Both the position numbers and the translations under genes were made by a program. From positions 1 through 18,783 of the forward strand of contig JBHEQS010000021.1 of NCBI GenBank assembly GCA_046530765.1: a stretch of 18,783 nucleotides of DNA. The letters run 5' to 3'. The notes under the pieces were generated by a model that was given only the letters and a program-made list of their open reading frames with translations, searched no databases and was not told the DNA's origin. Shown here piece by piece: positions 10,159 to 18,783 of this stretch. The DNA is from Arsenophonus sp046530765. GTDB lineage: Bacteria; Pseudomonadota; Gammaproteobacteria; Enterobacterales; Enterobacteriaceae. Within the stretch, counting starts at the first letter, position 1; each line of letters starts with the position of its first letter.

Positions 10159-10284
10159 TTTGTGAGCAAAATCAAAAAATGTATTTCAGTAAAATACTTA
10201 TTATTATATTGATTTGTTTATATAAATATAATGCATTAAGTGATAATCACTATATATATTGAAATATAAAGCATATAGTGTATA

Positions 10285-10328
10285 TTTAATTCTTATTATT
10301 AAATATGCATTTAATAATAAGAATTAAA
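10285..10328. repeat. Inverted repeat, 20-bp perfect arms, 4-base loop
   Basis: Bases 10285-10304 are the exact reverse complement of 10309-10328, with ATGC between. The arms are nearly pure A/T with one C:G pair. A perfect 20-bp stem with a tetraloop is well beyond what is expected once per 18 kb even at this composition. It stands about 2.5 kb from the nearest gene end and has no assigned role. Confidence 0.85.
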
Positions 10329-12002
10329 GTTAAGAGTTGCTGTCTGAAGTTCGTCTAGTAAATTAAATTTTGTATTTATATTATTTGTAATAAAAATGAA
10401 ATAAATACAATATAAGTTTAAAAACATAATTTATTTTCTTAATAAGAAATAAAGTTAACAAACTATGAACGCTATAATAATTACTAACTAAACGTAAATT
10501 ACTTAGATGCAGCATTTAATTATATAAATTAAAGATACTGTTAATAATATACATCGAATATTAAAACTATTAAATTTGAATAACATAAGTAATAAGAAAA
10601 TATCTAGATAGATTAAATAGATTATCGATGCCATTAAATCCAATCTGATATCACAGTTAAGATATTAATCATTTAACATTTATCCTTTGCAATTAGCAAT
10701 ATTGATTAATTAACAAACTATAAATGAATAAAGAATTATAAGCTATAACGTGACTATTTAGTTAATTTAGTCGATCTAGTTATGAATAAATCAATGACGA
10801 GTTTTTTTTGATTTTAACACTATGCGTTATCATTTATAACAAACTATTTATATATTGAAATAACATATGAAACAATAAACATAATTTAACTGCATAATAT
10901 AGAATCTTGTACTACATTATCTTAAAGAAGTCGCTATTTTAATAATGATCTTATCTATATAGACTTGTTTGTACTGGTATTCATATAAATATTTTTAATT
11001 TACGTGATATAAAAATATCTTTTGAACTAATAATATATTATTTATATTGTTACTTGATAGTTTTTCTCTTTATGAAATAAAATATAGAGTAGTATGTTTA
11101 CCTATTTACAATATTTTATAGATTTATTTGTGAAAAAAGATAATACTATTAAAAAACATCTTCATCTTTTGCGCTCAGTAGTATTACAAAGTATAGATTC
11201 GATTTAAGTCAAGACATTATACAATTATTTAGTAATATTATATATACATTATTACTATCAGTTTAAATATAATGAATTACATTAATAAAGTAAATCTAGC
11301 TTAAAACCAATATTAAGACTAGTTTAATTTATAATTATAAATAGGTAAGAAATTAGAATAATATCACAATTAATAATAGAAATAAGTTTAAACATACATA
11401 ACATATACTATACAGTAATCATATAAGAAAAAGTTAATATTATGCACGATTATTTTATTTAGAATTATTAGTTGAAAAAAATAAAAATTCTTAAAATATA
11501 AAGAATATAAATTAGCATTATTATGTAGTATTTTCATTAACTCTAAATAACAGTTAATACTTGAACACTAATTTTTCACATTCAGTTGTTTTATTTTAAA
11601 AATTTTAATAAATTAATCATTATACAAAATGATTAGAAGCACTTCAAATAATCTTAATTAATATTTAATTGTAAATTTATTTGGTATTTTATTATTTTTT
11701 TCAAATAATTACATCTCAATTTTAATATTTCCTATATATTAATTAAATCAATTTAATATCTAAAAATTTCTAATTAAAAAATATGAATTCATCTATTTTT
11801 TTAAAAAACTTAACTATTATATCTTCATTATTTATTAAATTAATAACAAATATATTAAAATATAAATAGTTACAAAATTTTATGTTGCAATAGTATGCCA
11901 AATAGTAATTTTTAAATATTTTTATAAAATAAGAAAATTAATTATGAGTTAAATTGTTTATTTTAATTTTAAATATTAAAGTTTATTTTTGTGATCTAAA
12001 AG

Positions 12003-12036
12003 CTACTAATTTTGTATAAATAAGCATAATTAGTAG
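12003..12036. repeat. Inverted repeat, 9-bp arms
   Basis: CTACTAATT (12003-12011) and AATTAGTAG (12028-12036) are exact reverse complements around a 16-base loop. After one mismatch two more pairs (TG with CA) are possible. It is a candidate relic of a terminator or simply chance; no flanking gene helps to decide. Confidence 0.4.
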
Positions 12037-13307
12037 TTGATACATGATTTTAAATAGAAACGATGTACATTTTAGGTTTAGTGAATTTTATTTGATATAT
12101 TTAATATAGATAGTTAATTATGTAAAAAAACTTTTCAGTTTTACTTAAGATAATTAATTTACTTTATTAAATAGAAATCAGAAATTAAATATAAGAATTT
12201 TGTACATTAAATTAATTATCTACATTAAAATTATACACATATGTTTCTCTTTCATATGAAATTTGTTGCATTAACATATAGACAAGTAGTGAAAATTAAT
12301 ACAACTTAATTTATTAAAATCTATTTGTTATATAACATATAAGTATGAAATAAAATTTCATTTATGTAATCTATGTTTTAGTAAAAGATACTAAAGTTAA
12401 AAAAAATAATACAAAGTTGCTTTATGTTTTTACAGTAATTTACTTAATAACATGTTTACCTGATATCTATTTGCAATATATATGTCGGTAAACTATTATT
12501 CGTTAACTATTATAAGTTTTATATTTTATTGCTCAAATTTATATTTAACTATAATTCTTTAGCTATATAGAAAACCTTATATCAATATTTTGATTAAAAT
12601 AAACATATTTCTTTTTCCTAAACTATATATATCAATTTACATTAATAATAATTGCAATTTATAATATGATTTTAAATCATTTATTTTTTTTATATTATGA
12701 AAGCTAACTTATAAAAGTTCATTTTCTAATTAAATATATTATAATTTTATTGTAGATAGATATGTTATATAAAAACACGATGCCAAACTTCGAATTTATC
12801 ATATATTTTATCTATTTTATTATATCAACTTACTAATTATGTAATTATAATAATTAAAAATTAACTAAGATATCATATAAATACAATCATTATTAATTAA
12901 CTATAAATAAAAGAGTTCATAAAAATAACTACCGCTACAACTCAATTAGATACTGTCTTAATAAAGCAGTTTCTAATAACAACTATAACTCTAACAATGC
13001 AAGCCAAACAACTACTCAAAAACTAAGTATAATAAAGCAAATTAACTCTATTTAGTTAAAAACTATTTTTACATTTAAAAGTTATTCACTTAACTTACTG
13101 ATTAATGAGAATATTGTTATAACAATATATGTTAATAATTTAATTATCTAAAGTAATTAAAATATATGCAATTGTATTAATAGTAATATGTAAAAAATAA
13201 AATGTATTTGATAAGGCTTTATATAATTATTTATAGAATTAATAATAAACAATTTCATAAATATACATATACGAATGAGATATTTACATATTAACTTCAC
13301 ATAGAAA

Positions 13308-13338
13308 CTAAAAGCGCCCTTGATTTAGGCGCTTTTAG
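13308..13338 (-). terminator. Rho-independent terminator of the ibp gene
   Basis: CTAAAAGCGCC (13308-13318) and GGCGCTTTTAG (13328-13338) form an 11-bp perfect stem around a 9-base loop. It begins one base after the ibp stop codon (TAA, complement of 13340-13342). The five consecutive G:C pairs next to the loop make this the strongest hairpin outside the origin block. Transcribed leftward, the stem ends in TTTTAG and runs on into TTTCTA, so the U tract is imperfect but present. A short rightward RNA would also form the stem. Confidence 0.8.
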
Positions 13339-13339
13339 C

Positions 13340-13834
13340 TTAAGACATATGATGTTCAAGTGCGCAACTTGATTTATTTTGAACATCAATTGTAATCTTC
13401 TGAGGCTTCTCCTGTTCAGGAATATTATAAGTAAATTGTATGGTTAAAAATCCATTATATAAATTTGCCTTCTGAATTGTTATTCGATGCTCAAGACTAA
13501 AATTTAAGGAAAACTCACTTTTTTTGATACCATGATGCAACCATTTAATGTTGTCTTTTTTTTCGTTAGTATTTGTTTCCTCAATTTTAAGTTTACTGCT
13601 AATATTTAATTGATTATTAAGAACTGAAATATCTAGTTCATCCTGAGTATAGCCTGGAACGCTAAGAACCATTTCATAATTATCTTTATCTTTTTGCAAC
13701 AGATTATAAGAAGGTGAAAATGCAATAGGCTTTTCGCCTGTTAATCTACTAAAAAGATTATCCATTTGAGTAAATCGATCAGACATAAGATGATTGCTTA
13801 GTGTTGGAATTAGAGAGAAAGTACGATAAGTCAT
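13340..13834 (-). CDS. ibpA: Small heat-shock protein, IbpA/IbpB family
   Basis: This is an ATP-independent chaperone that binds unfolding proteins in oligomers and hands them to DnaK/ClpB. The 164-aa product has an N-terminal arm (MTYRTFSLIP..) and an alpha-crystallin domain at about 43-138. That domain carries EMVLSVPGYTQDELDIS (54-70), IKWLHHGIKKSEFSLNFSL (96-114) and the A-x-x-x-N-G-x-L motif ANLYNGFL (123-130), followed by a C-terminal I-T-I (147-149). The WLHHG segment is IbpB-like. The N terminus resembles single-copy Ibp of insect symbionts such as Buchnera more than E. coli IbpA (137 aa). The start at 13834 has AGGA 7 bases upstream; an in-frame ATG nine codons earlier (13861) has no such site and lies close to the predicted transcription start. 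A sigma-32 promoter and a terminator frame the gene, so it is a complete monocistronic heat-shock unit. Whether to call it ibpA or ibp is a naming choice. Confidence 0.95.
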   Translation of the reverse strand: MTYRTFSLIPTLSNHLMSDRFTQMDNLFSRLTGEKPIAFSPSYNLLQKDKDNYEMVLSVPGYTQDELDISVLNNQLNISSKLKIEETNTNEKKDNIKWLHHGIKKSEFSLNFSLEHRITIQKANLYNGFLTIQFTYNIPEQEKPQKITIDVQNKSSCALEHHMS

Positions 13835-13888
13835 AATATCATCCTTTAATATATGTAACATTCAATGTAAATTATACTCATATTACTT

Positions 13889-13917
13889 ATATTGTGATAC
13901 TTTGATACGATTTCAAG
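13889..13917 (-). promoter_or_regulatory. Sigma-32 (heat-shock) promoter of ibp
   Basis: Read on the minus strand, CTTGAAA (13917-13911) is the exact sigma-32 -35 consensus. After 14 bases comes CACAATAT (13896-13889), which matches the CCCCATNT -10 at all positions but two. Transcription would start near 13882, leaving a 5' leader of about 48 bases before ATG at 13834. This matches the known RpoH control of ibpA/ibpB in enterobacteria and is the best-defined protein-gene promoter in the window. Confidence 0.75.
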
Positions 13918-13944
13918 TATTTTTATCATACTGATAAAAATACT
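13916..13944. repeat. 13-bp hairpin just upstream of the ibp promoter
   Basis: Bases 13916-13928 are the exact reverse complement of 13932-13944, with a 3-base loop. The right arm and loop lie upstream of the ibp promoter, and the left arm runs into its -35 element by two bases. It could block read-through into ibp from the mnmA side, or be a DNA-level regulatory element. No T run beyond the stem favours one strand. Confidence 0.6.
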
Positions 13945-15820
13945 ATACTATTGTGCATGCAAAAATAAACAATTGGCATTGTAAAACTTATAGTTATTTA
14001 TAAAATCAACAATTTACTGACTAAAATTTTACATTAAAAATAACAGAATTTTTTATAATATTATCGATATAGACAATTTAGTTGCTTATTTTTGCAACAA
14101 AATATTATATTTAATATTAAATTATTAACAAATTGACCATATTATATGTTTAATTAAAATAAGCGTACGTATACATTGTTGTATATCATATATTAAGAAA
14201 AACAACTGTAGTTAATTTATATTAAGTAATGATCATAGTAGTAATTATTTTATGTATTACTAGTACAACTTTCTTATTTAAATATATTTATTTAAAATAT
14301 AATTTTCATAACTAATATTATAACTAATTTTTATACATTATTATATTTCTTTAAAATGTATTCTAAATAATATATAGATATTATTTTACATTAATTATTA
14401 GTAATTAATATTTAAGTTAATCAATCAATTATTGATATAATACTTCTTAATGGTTTTATTTTATTACAATTGTATATAATTACATTATAAATTAATTTGT
14501 AATGTTAATAAATAATTCAATTTGTATTCACATTAATTAATTTTGTTTTGAATTTTAAATAATTTTTACTTTATTGTTTTTTTTGAATGATTTTATTTTA
14601 AGTATTTTTTATTATTTATATTAACTAAATAATAATTACTATTACAGTATTTAATTATATTAAATAAATTAAATGGATTTTCTCATATAAGAATAATAAT
14701 TAGATCAATTTTAAAAAAACAATAAACTATATAGTTTTAAATTGATATTTTAAAATATTGTAAATTTATTAATCTTCACAAAATTTGATAAATCTATTCT
14801 AAAAAATAAGTTTTATATCTTCATTATTTATTAAAATTTATTGAAGATTGATTAAAGAGTTTTCAGTTCTATTGAAATTATAAATTAAAATTATACAATT
14901 AATTAATATTAATTCTTGTTATTTTATTATTTATACAACACATATTAAAATATTATTAACTTATATAATTAAAATCAATTTTAGCAAAATGACAAAATTG
15001 TTAAAAAAATTATAAAAATCAATATATTTATAAAGATTTAAATATTAATTTTATACAAATATTGTTATACGCCTTAAATATATGATTAATTTTTATTAAT
15101 ATTGTTCTAATAATGAAAATTATTATAATTATTAAAGTTAATTTGTTTTATATTTATAAATTTTTATTTATACATAAAATATTAAAAACTAATAAATATA
15201 TAAATATTATTTTTAATAAATTGTACAATATAAATTATAATATACTATATATTATAGTGAGTTATATTTATGTAATATATTTAATGGTAATAACTACAAA
15301 CGAAGAAAACTTCTAATGTTATATCAGGTAATTTACTTTATGTATCAGAATGTATCAGATAATTTTAATGAGAAATAATTTTTTTATATTTATTTTTAAT
15401 AAATATACTACACAACAAAATTATAACACTATACTATTTTCATTAAAAATAGTAAAATACTAAACATGAGCAACATTTTATTTTTATTTTTTTTGAAATT
15501 ATTTTATGCGAACAAGAATAACTCATTAATTATTTTAGTTATTATCAAGTTATATATAAATATGTCAATTTAATTTCATATTCTACGCACATGATAATAT
15601 TTAATAGTATTTAATAATATTTAATTTCTTGCATCATTGTAAGTAACATAAATACATTTATATTCGTCAGAGCAATATATTTTTCTATTTTAAAAATAAT
15701 TTCAATAGAAACACTTTTCGTTTCAATAATGATAAACTTGTTAAGTTTATGGATGATTTCGTTTTCATGATTTATAAATACTAGTACAACATCTATTTAA
15801 CTATCATATAAGTTTATTAA

Positions 15821-15845
15821 ATCTATTTTCTAATACAAAATAGAT
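15821..15845. repeat. Inverted repeat, 9-bp arms, 7-base loop
   Basis: ATCTATTTT (15821-15829) and AAAATAGAT (15837-15845) are exact reverse complements. It is the first of five inverted repeats in the 520 bases that precede the mnmA promoter region. The arm word ATCTATTT recurs in the repeats at 15955-15982 and 16298-16341. Confidence 0.55.
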
Positions 15846-15954
15846 GAAAGAAATTAAATTTTTGTTATTAACAAAACCACAACAAGATGTATAAAAATTA
15901 ATAGCTTAGATATGGCCTTACAAAACCTAAAATATGAAGTTATTTCTTGAAAAG

Positions 15955-15982
15955 AAATAGATTTATTTAAATAAATCTATTT
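15955..15982. repeat. Perfect 28-bp palindrome (14-bp arms)
   Basis: Bases 15955-15968 are the exact reverse complement of 15969-15982 with no spacer. One G:U-type and one A:T pair can extend it outward. The arms contain ATCTATTT, shared with the neighbouring repeats. Confidence 0.75.
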
Positions 15983-16026
15983 TTAAAAATAATAAAAATA
16001 TCATATTTTTTGCCAAAATATAATTT

Positions 16027-16056
16027 ATCATATTTACTACAATCAATAAATATGAT
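16027..16056. repeat. Inverted repeat, 10-bp arms, 10-base loop
   Basis: ATCATATTTA (16027-16036) and TAAATATGAT (16047-16056) are exact reverse complements. The word ATCATATTT also occurs just upstream near 15999, so the left arm is locally duplicated. Confidence 0.55.
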
Positions 16057-16102
16057 TTATGATGGCAAACATAGCATTTACAATATTAAAATTAATTTAT
16101 TA

Positions 16103-16133
16103 GTAAAATATTTAATTAAATTAAATATTTTAC
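16103..16133. repeat. Inverted repeat, 15-bp arms around one base
   Basis: Bases 16103-16117 are the exact reverse complement of 16119-16133, centred on a single A at 16118. In RNA the innermost two pairs would open to make a loop. It has one G:C pair at the base of the stem. Confidence 0.75.
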
Positions 16134-16297
16134 ATTTTATTGATTAATAATAAAATTTCTATATTAAAATTCATATTACAGACAATTTTAAAAATGTATA
16201 ATTATCTAATAATAAATCAATCACAAATAAATTTGTGAAGCGTATTTAGAAAAAACTATTTTTAATACTATAAACATATAGTAGTGTTGTAAAAAAA

Positions 16298-16341
16298 ATC
16301 TATTTATTATTTTTTAATAATTAAAAAAATAATAAATAGAT
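16298..16341. repeat. Inverted repeat, 18-bp perfect arms, 8-base loop
   Basis: Bases 16298-16315 are the exact reverse complement of 16324-16341. It is the last and longest of the five-repeat cluster, about 315 bases before the mnmA start. Depending on strand, an RNA copy would be a stable A:U stem with one G:C pair. Confidence 0.8.
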
Positions 16342-16656
16342 AGATTATTATAAGTATATTTATTTATGTTTCTTTTTATCTTATTAATTATATAAAATTA
16401 ATTAATTATTAAATTAAATAATAATATATAATTATAACATACTATATATGAAATATCGTACAGTTAATTTTTTATTAAAATTTTGATATAAAAGTATATC
16501 CCATTTGTAAGTAACAAAGATGTAATCATTATACGTAGATATTAATCTTATATTATCCAATTCAGATTAATTTCATAATAAAATCATAATGCGTATGTTT
16601 AAGACATTAAAATATTTATTTTTATTTACTAATAATTATATTTATGAGATTTATTT

Positions 16657-17766
16657 ATGTCAGACAACAAATTAAAAAAAGTTATCGTTGCTATGTCTGG
16701 AGGAGTTGACTCATCTGTATCCGCTTACCTATTAAAACAGCAAGGTTATAATGTTTCTGCTATTTTTATGAAAAACTGGGAAGAAGAAGATAATGAAGAG
16801 TATTGTTCATCAGCTACTGATCTTGCGCACGCACAATCCGTATGCGACAAACTAGATATAGAACTTAACACTATTAATTTTTCATACGAATATTGGAATA
16901 ATGTTTTTATTCATTTTCTTAATGAGTACAAAGCTGGCCGCACACCAAATCCAGATATTTTGTGTAATAAAGAAATTAAATTTAAAACATTTTTAGAGTT
17001 TGCAACTAAAGATTTATCTGCAAACTATATTGCTACAGGACACTATGCTCGACTCAAAACAGTTAATGATCAACATCATTTATTGAGAAGCCTAGATAAT
17101 AACAAAGATCAAAGCTATTTTCTTTATACTTTGAATCAAGATCAATTATCAAAAAGTCTTTTCCCAATCAATGAATTGAGAAAATCAGACGTTCGCTATA
17201 TAGCTGAAAAAATTGGTTTAATTACAGCCAAAAAAAAAGATTCAACTGGGATTTGTTTTATTGGTAAACGAAAGTTTCGAAACTTTATCTCACGTTATCT
17301 TCCAAAAAAACCAGGAGCAATTGTTACTGTTGATGGCAAAATTCTTGGAGAACATTCAAGCTTAGTGCATCATACGATTGGTCAACGAAAGGGGCTAGGT
17401 ATCGGTGGTATAAAAGAATCTAACAATAATCCATGGTATGTTGTTGATAAAGATATTATAAATAATCTTCTAATTGTTGCCCAAGGTCATGATCACCCAC
17501 GCTTAATGTCAACAGGAGTTATCATCAAACAAATCAATTGGATTAACCAACCAGAATTATGTGAAACAAATCAATGCACAATTAAAACTCGTTATAGACA
17601 ATCAGATATTCCATGTAAATTTAAACAAATTAATAAGAATAAAATAATTGTACATTTTAATCACGCAGTTGCCGCTGTTACACCAGGTCAATCAGCAGTA
17701 TTTTATAAAGATGAAATTTGTTTAGGTGGTGGTATTATTGAAACACGCATACAGAAGTTAATGTAA
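16657..17766 (+). CDS. mnmA: tRNA-uridine 2-sulfurtransferase (s2U34 synthesis)
   Basis: MnmA activates U34 of tRNA Lys, Glu and Gln with ATP and inserts sulfur passed on from IscS through the Tus relay. The 369-aa protein aligns end to end with E. coli MnmA (368 aa). The PP-loop SGGVDSS is at 14-20, FMKNWEEEDNEEYC at 37-50 and KAGRTPNPDILCNKEIKF with catalytic Cys103 at 92-109. ATGHYA lies at 126-131, DSTGICFIG with the second catalytic Cys200 at 195-203, GQRKGLGIGG at 242-251 and the C-terminal AVTPGQSAVFY at 340-350. Both catalytic cysteines are kept, so the enzyme should be active. The ATG at 16657 gives the family-length N terminus; the ribosome site is poor (GAG 8 bases upstream). In E. 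coli the gene is followed by hflD and purB; here no hflD follows and purB faces it on the opposite strand 5.3 kb away across the junction. iscS and tus genes would have to be elsewhere in the cell. Confidence 0.97.
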   Translation: MSDNKLKKVIVAMSGGVDSSVSAYLLKQQGYNVSAIFMKNWEEEDNEEYCSSATDLAHAQSVCDKLDIELNTINFSYEYWNNVFIHFLNEYKAGRTPNPDILCNKEIKFKTFLEFATKDLSANYIATGHYARLKTVNDQHHLLRSLDNNKDQSYFLYTLNQDQLSKSLFPINELRKSDVRYIAEKIGLITAKKKDSTGICFIGKRKFRNFISRYLPKKPGAIVTVDGKILGEHSSLVHHTIGQRKGLGIGGIKESNNNPWYVVDKDIINNLLIVAQGHDHPRLMSTGVIIKQINWINQPELCETNQCTIKTRYRQSDIPCKFKQINKNKIIVHFNHAVAAVTPGQSAVFYKDEICLGGGIIETRIQKLM

Positions 17767-18684
17767 GAAAAAAATTCATTACTACATTACGAATTCATAT
17801 TTTTGATTTAATAACTTGAATAAAAAAAATATTTCAAACTATGTGAATTGATTTTAAGTAATCTTTATCATTTATATAAATTTTAAAATAGATAATCTTA
17901 AAAAGATATCAATAAATGCTATAAATATTCTACATCTGCACAACGTCTATCTCAATAAAATCAAATTGTATTAACTTTTTACTACTGATTACTGTCGATT
18001 ACGATAATTATTCATAAATGTAAATATTATCTTCTTCTTAATTAATATTGATGAATTAGATGATATTTTAATGTATTTATTTATATATAGGATAATTATT
18101 ATATAGTACATATGAGAATTAGTTTTACAAAAACTAGTTATTTCGTATTAATACTAGCAAATGTAGTGGTGCACTATGTAATCATTTCTAAATTGAATTT
18201 AAAGAAAAAACAAATATGATAAGAACCTATTATAGTGTGTGCAAATATGATTGCTAATACATAGCATACATCAACATTATAGAATCATCAATATTAATAG
18301 TAAAAGTATATTTAAAGTATTACTTGTTTAAAGACAATATAATTTAGAACGATAAATTTGTGCTATATCTCTTATATGTTAATTGAGTTATCATTTAATA
18401 ATGCTACATGAATTCCTTACAAAAATTAAAAGTGTTAGTTGAATAAGATATGAATACAAAAAAATTATAGAAGATAAGTATAATAATATGTACTTAATTT
18501 TTATCAAACAAACGTAACATTGTATTAATCAAATAAGTATGTTCTTAACACGCATAAGACATCAGTCAGTAGATTAAAATCACATAGATAAATAAGTGTA
18601 GAAAAACACAACTAGTAAAATAGTTTAATAAATATTTTTTTAAAACAAGTAAAATTAAAAGATTTCCTAAAAAAAAAGTAAAAA
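17767..18684. other. Gene-free A+T-rich DNA after mnmA up to the junction
   Basis: No gene, RNA fold or terminator with a G+C-rich stem is visible after mnmA. On the circle this stretch continues into bases 1-1159, so the full gap between mnmA and the origin block is about 2.1 kb. Confidence 0.6.
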
Positions 18685-18783
18685 CAAAGGAATACGCGAC
18701 ACAAATTAACTAAATTAGTATGAAATAATTACATATATACATTATCCATATAAATCTAAAAATACGTAATAAATTACTGGAAA
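18685..18783. repeat. Terminal direct repeat, copy 2 (circle junction)
   Basis: These 99 bases are identical to bases 1-99. They are best treated as the redundant overlap of a circular contig and should be counted once. Confidence 0.9.

Larger units (their letters stand above)
7820..13307. other. 5.5-kb gene-free A+T-rich region between qmcA and ibp
   Basis: This is the longest gene-free stretch. I found no supported protein gene, tRNA, rRNA or other known RNA, and no copy of the G+C-richer origin block. Inverted repeats at 10131-10158, 10285-10328 and 12003-12036 are listed separately. A short stretch at about 12925-13030 is unusually rich in C relative to G on the plus strand and has a 38-codon open frame, but matches nothing I know. 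The region is presumably eroded former coding DNA and spacer. Confidence 0.6.
13945..16656. other. Gene-free A+T-rich region between ibp and mnmA
   Basis: These 2.7 kb hold no supported gene. The longest open frame (15113-15316, 67 codons) is almost entirely Ile, Asn, Tyr, Lys and Leu, as expected for chance translation of this composition. From 15821 to 16341 five perfect inverted repeats lie within 520 bases (listed separately). The mnmA promoter must be in the last part of the region but cannot be picked out. Confidence 0.6.

Noticed and set aside
10320..10370. A possible tRNA-like segment (GAAGTTCGTC) after the 20-bp-arm hairpin.
   Set aside because: No acceptor stem, anticodon arm or proper T-loop can be drawn around it.
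12231..12239. TTATACACA, a match to the DnaA-box consensus.
   Set aside because: A single 9-mer of this composition is expected by chance, it has no cluster of companions, and it is far from the origin block.
13834..13882. A ROSE-like RNA thermometer in the ibp leader.
   Set aside because: The leader of about 48 bases has only a weak A:U hairpin near the ribosome site and no clear anti-Shine-Dalgarno strand, so a thermometer cannot be supported.
15113..15316. A 67-codon open frame on the plus strand.
   Set aside because: Its product is almost only Ile, Asn, Tyr, Lys, Leu and Phe, as any open frame in such A+T-rich DNA would be. No ribosome site or family resemblance was seen.

Overview
The window looks like one complete circular DNA molecule. 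Its last 99 bases (18685-18783) repeat its first 99 exactly, so the non-redundant circle is 18,684 bp. The source is most likely a host-restricted, gamma-proteobacterial (Enterobacterales) endosymbiont with a heavily reduced genome. The proteins are close, nearly collinear relatives of E. coli PurB, QmcA, IbpA/B and MnmA, while the rest of the DNA is extremely A+T-rich and coding density is only about 21% (about 3.9 kb of 18.7 kb). The exact genus cannot be read from the sequence.

Layout on the circle: a compact, G+C-richer, structured non-coding block at about 1160-1750; purB on the minus strand (4398-5768); qmcA on the plus strand (6897-7811); a small heat-shock gene of the ibpA family on the minus strand (13340-13834); and mnmA on the plus strand (16657-17766). 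All four genes are intact, separate transcription units, with catalytic or signature residues in place. No tRNA, rRNA, transposase, mobilisation, partition or replication-protein gene was found. The gene-free stretches (up to 5.5 kb) hold only A+T-rich sequence with a set of striking perfect inverted repeats.

The main discovery is the 1160-1750 block. Compared by eye and from memory, it runs collinearly with the ColE1/pMB1 replication primer (RNA II). It also has an antisense RNA I unit: a promoter-like element, a hairpin and a terminator hairpin, giving a transcript of about 85-90 nt. There is a string of RNA II-like helices and sequence blocks, and a GGGGG run near the expected RNA/DNA switch. 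ColE1-type replication uses only host enzymes (RNA polymerase, RNase H, DNA polymerase I), which would explain why the circle carries no rep gene.

The interpretation is that ordinary chromosomal genes (purine synthesis, tRNA thiolation, proteostasis, membrane organisation) now live on a small ColE1-type replicon, a 'minichromosome'. This suggests genome fragmentation, with this circle possibly one of several. The genes do not form one pathway. In E. coli mnmA and purB are chromosomal neighbours (mnmA-hflD-purB), so part of the content may come from one ancestral locus. The ibp gene has kept a recognisable sigma-32 promoter and the only G+C-rich terminator hairpin found at a protein gene; promoters of the other genes cannot be told apart from the A+T-rich background.
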